Source: Caprimulgus europaeus (taxonomy: Eukaryota > Chordata > Aves > Caprimulgiformes > Caprimulgidae). From it: DNA of 64,000 nucleotides. The position numbers and the translations under genes are program-made. The notes under the pieces are model-generated. The model saw only the letters and a list, made by a program, of their open reading frames with translations, did no database searches and had not been told where the DNA came from. The stretch is from NCBI GenBank assembly GCA_907165065.1, contig OU015525.1, positions 6,140,537-6,204,536 on the forward strand, written 5' to 3'. This document shows positions 62,300 to 64,000 of this stretch, in pieces (position 1 is the first letter of the stretch; every line of letters begins with the position of its first letter).

Positions 62300-62611
62300 T
62301 CTTTCATCTTTTTCTTTTTTCTTTTTCTCCTTTCCTGCCTTCCTCCTTTTTTCTTTTTTATTTTTTCTTTTTCTTTTTTTCCTTTTTCCTTTTTCTTTCT
62401 TTTTTCTTTTTCTTTTTCTTTTTTTCTTTTTTCTTTTTTCTTTTTTCTTTTTTCTTTTTTCTTTTTTCTTTTTTCTTTTTTCTTTTTTCTTTTTTCTTTT
62501 TTCCTTTTTTTTCTTTTTTCTTTTTTCTTTTTTTATTTTTTTCTTTTTTTTCTTCTTTTCTTTTTTATTTTTTCCTTTTTCTTTTCCTTTTCCTTTTCTT
62601 CTTTTCCTTTT
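62300..62611. repeat. Homopyrimidine tract, (TTTTTTC)n and variants
   Basis: About 310 bases that are nearly pure C/T on the plus strand, with only a few A or G interruptions. Its core (about 62,420-62,505) is a run of heptamers TTTTTTC with mirror symmetry, flanked by shorter TTTTC and TTTCC units. The 249-codon minus-strand frame rich in Lys/Glu/Arg is this repeat read on its purine strand. Confidence 0.97.
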
Positions 62612-64000
62612 ACCCATCCCCGTGCTGTCACCAGCATCTGCCTCTGTGCACGGGCTTTTCAGGTGCTGCGTGTCTGTCTGTCTGTGTGTCCGTGTGCTCC
62701 TGTCCCCACACGCCCATCGCCACCCCACGTCCCCACCTGGGCTGACAGGACCCAGTCACCACTTTGGGTGGTGTGTGTTTGTGCAGGTAAGAGGACATTT
62801 TGGGGTTTACAAGCCTGGCACTGTGACTCTGAACACAACCTTTGCTTTGTCCTTTTCATTTTTCCCTTGCTCTGGGAGGCAGCTCGAGTTTAGAAGATTT
62901 TTTTTTTAAGCATTGCAGACATGCAGGGACAGGATCTGTCTTTTAAAAAGAAAATCCAGAAGGAACTATGTTATGTTATGCGTAAGCTGGGTTTGTTTAT
63001 TTTTTTCTTTAGCCAACAAAGTTTTCAGACCAGATTGCTAGGTGAGTCTGTCCTCTGAACTTGGGTCTGGCTCAGCCCTCGAGCTCTGATGAGATGTTGG
63101 GTGCCTTCTCCACAGGTGCTGAAGCAGAGACTGAGGAATGAATAATCCCCTCATTGAGGAAAGCCATTGAAAAAGTTCAGAGCTGACAGGAGGTTTATAG
63201 ATATCAAGATTACATTATAATTACGGTTTTTGGGGTTGATTCTCCTAATCTTGTATACTTTGGGATTTTGATGACCTAACACCTTCTCATATTCTGTCTG
63301 TGTGACACTTCAGTTTCTATCAGTATGTGGGAATGCTATACTGTGTTAACAGGATAATGTTTTCTTCAGTTCATATTTATTACAAATGTGCTGTGCATCG
63401 CTTTCTAGCTACAGCCTCCAAGTCTTCCTCTAAGCTGCCTAATTCAGCAGTTCCTTCACTTCTGGATTTTTATATTGCTAGTCCTCTTAAGTGTACTGGC
63501 TGCTTCGCAGCTGACACTTCACAGGCATTAGTATGCACACGGTGCTGTGCCTGTTTGCACATATTTTGATTAAGACCTTAAAATAACACAGCCCATCTGC
63601 GCAATGTGGACACTAATGAAATCATTCTCAGGAAGATGCACCTGCACAATCTATCTATGTAACTGCGTGCTTCATTTCCACACAGGGTTACTCTAGATGC
63701 ATACCTGAATTTCCTCTTTTACGAGTGCCTGTTTAGACATCTGATTCAAGAGAGTTTGTATAAATGCTGAAGAATAAGCACTAATTGATAAAATAGTAGG
63801 GGAAATTTCTCCAGTAGGTTATGCAGGTGATTGCAAGGTTTATTCCACTTCAAAATCTCCTTTTTTTTTTTTAAGAGGAGGCATTTAGTAGTCTTTACTG
63901 ATTTTGTAATACTTTTAAGCAACTGTCATGCCAATTTCCCAGTGTTATGCTGCTATTCTGAATATACAAAGATCATGCTCTTTGTCCGTGGTTGGGAAGG
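62612..64000. other. Unique sequence downstream of the CpG island; possible first exon and intron
   Basis: It starts moderately GC-rich with CTGT/GTGT units near 62,665-62,695 and contains a consensus donor GTGCAG|GTAAGA (GT at 62,787). It then turns AT-rich. An acceptor-like ttctccacag ends at 63,115. No coding exon can be claimed. Confidence 0.3.

Noticed and set aside
61979-62728. Minus-strand 249-codon Lys/Glu/Arg-rich frame
   Set aside because: It is the purine strand of the same repeat. The (K/E/R)n composition is dictated by GAAAAAA units, not by a protein.
61766-62909. Two overlapping plus-strand frames of 375 and 335 codons
   Set aside because: They read through the CpG island and the TTTTTTC tract. 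The products are low-complexity (Pro/Ser/Arg, then Phe/Ser/Leu), and the frames stay open because pyrimidine-only sequence cannot contain stop codons in any plus frame.
1-64000. CRISPR array, tRNA, rRNA or bacterial-type operons
   Set aside because: No regularly spaced identical repeats, cloverleaf candidates, rRNA-like sequence or ribosome-binding-site-led gene runs were seen. The repeats present are eukaryotic LINE, LTR and SINE elements.

Overview
This window is vertebrate nuclear DNA, almost certainly from a bird. The evidence is the repeat content. There are at least ten CR1 LINE fragments, and several of the younger ones end in the avian CR1 3' signature (an imperfect 8-bp repeat of the attctgtg type after a short 3' UTR). 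There are three long terminal repeats of one avian ERVL-like endogenous retrovirus family, and a few very old MIR-type SINE remnants. I see no bacterial operon, CRISPR array, tRNA or rRNA. Most of the 64 kb is AT-rich, unique, non-coding sequence (intergenic or intronic), and nearly all short open frames in it are chance frames.

Layout. 1-33 kb: unique sequence with scattered CR1 copies (2.85, 10.8 and 12.15 kb), one antisense LTR (5.4 kb) and three MIR-like relics (26.8-29.9 kb). 33.7-37 kb: the only convincing protein-coding candidate. A sense-oriented LTR (33,665 to about 34,265) lies about 115 bp upstream of a splice-acceptor-like site, followed by an ATG-initiated frame of 339 codons (34,389-35,408). 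A consensus donor in phase 0 near its end (35,364) could instead join it to a second open segment at 36,714-36,842. I do not recognise the protein. 37-42.6 kb: unique sequence. 42.6-53.4 kb: a transposon-rich block with a young CR1 3' end (42.7 kb), a solo LTR (45.0 kb), further CR1s on both strands (45.7, 47.5, 48.5 and 49.2 kb) and a nested insertion at 51.2-53.4 kb, where a young 5'-truncated CR1 sits inside ORF1 of an older, internally deleted CR1. 53.4-60.4 kb: unique sequence with one old CR1 tail. 60.5-61 kb: an antisense CR1. 61.8-62.6 kb: a CpG island directly followed by a roughly 310-bp homopyrimidine tract of TTTTTTC units, then a consensus splice donor at 62,787. This is the best promoter or first-exon candidate in the window.

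How it fits together. The window looks like the surroundings of one small unrecognised gene at 34-37 kb and perhaps the start of another gene at the right edge. The rest is a layered transposon record: MIR and ancient CR1, then older CR1, ERVL-like LTRs, and the youngest CR1. I see no multi-gene system. The items most worth checking are the unrecognised gene with an LTR just upstream of it, and the CpG island abutting a triplex-prone tract.
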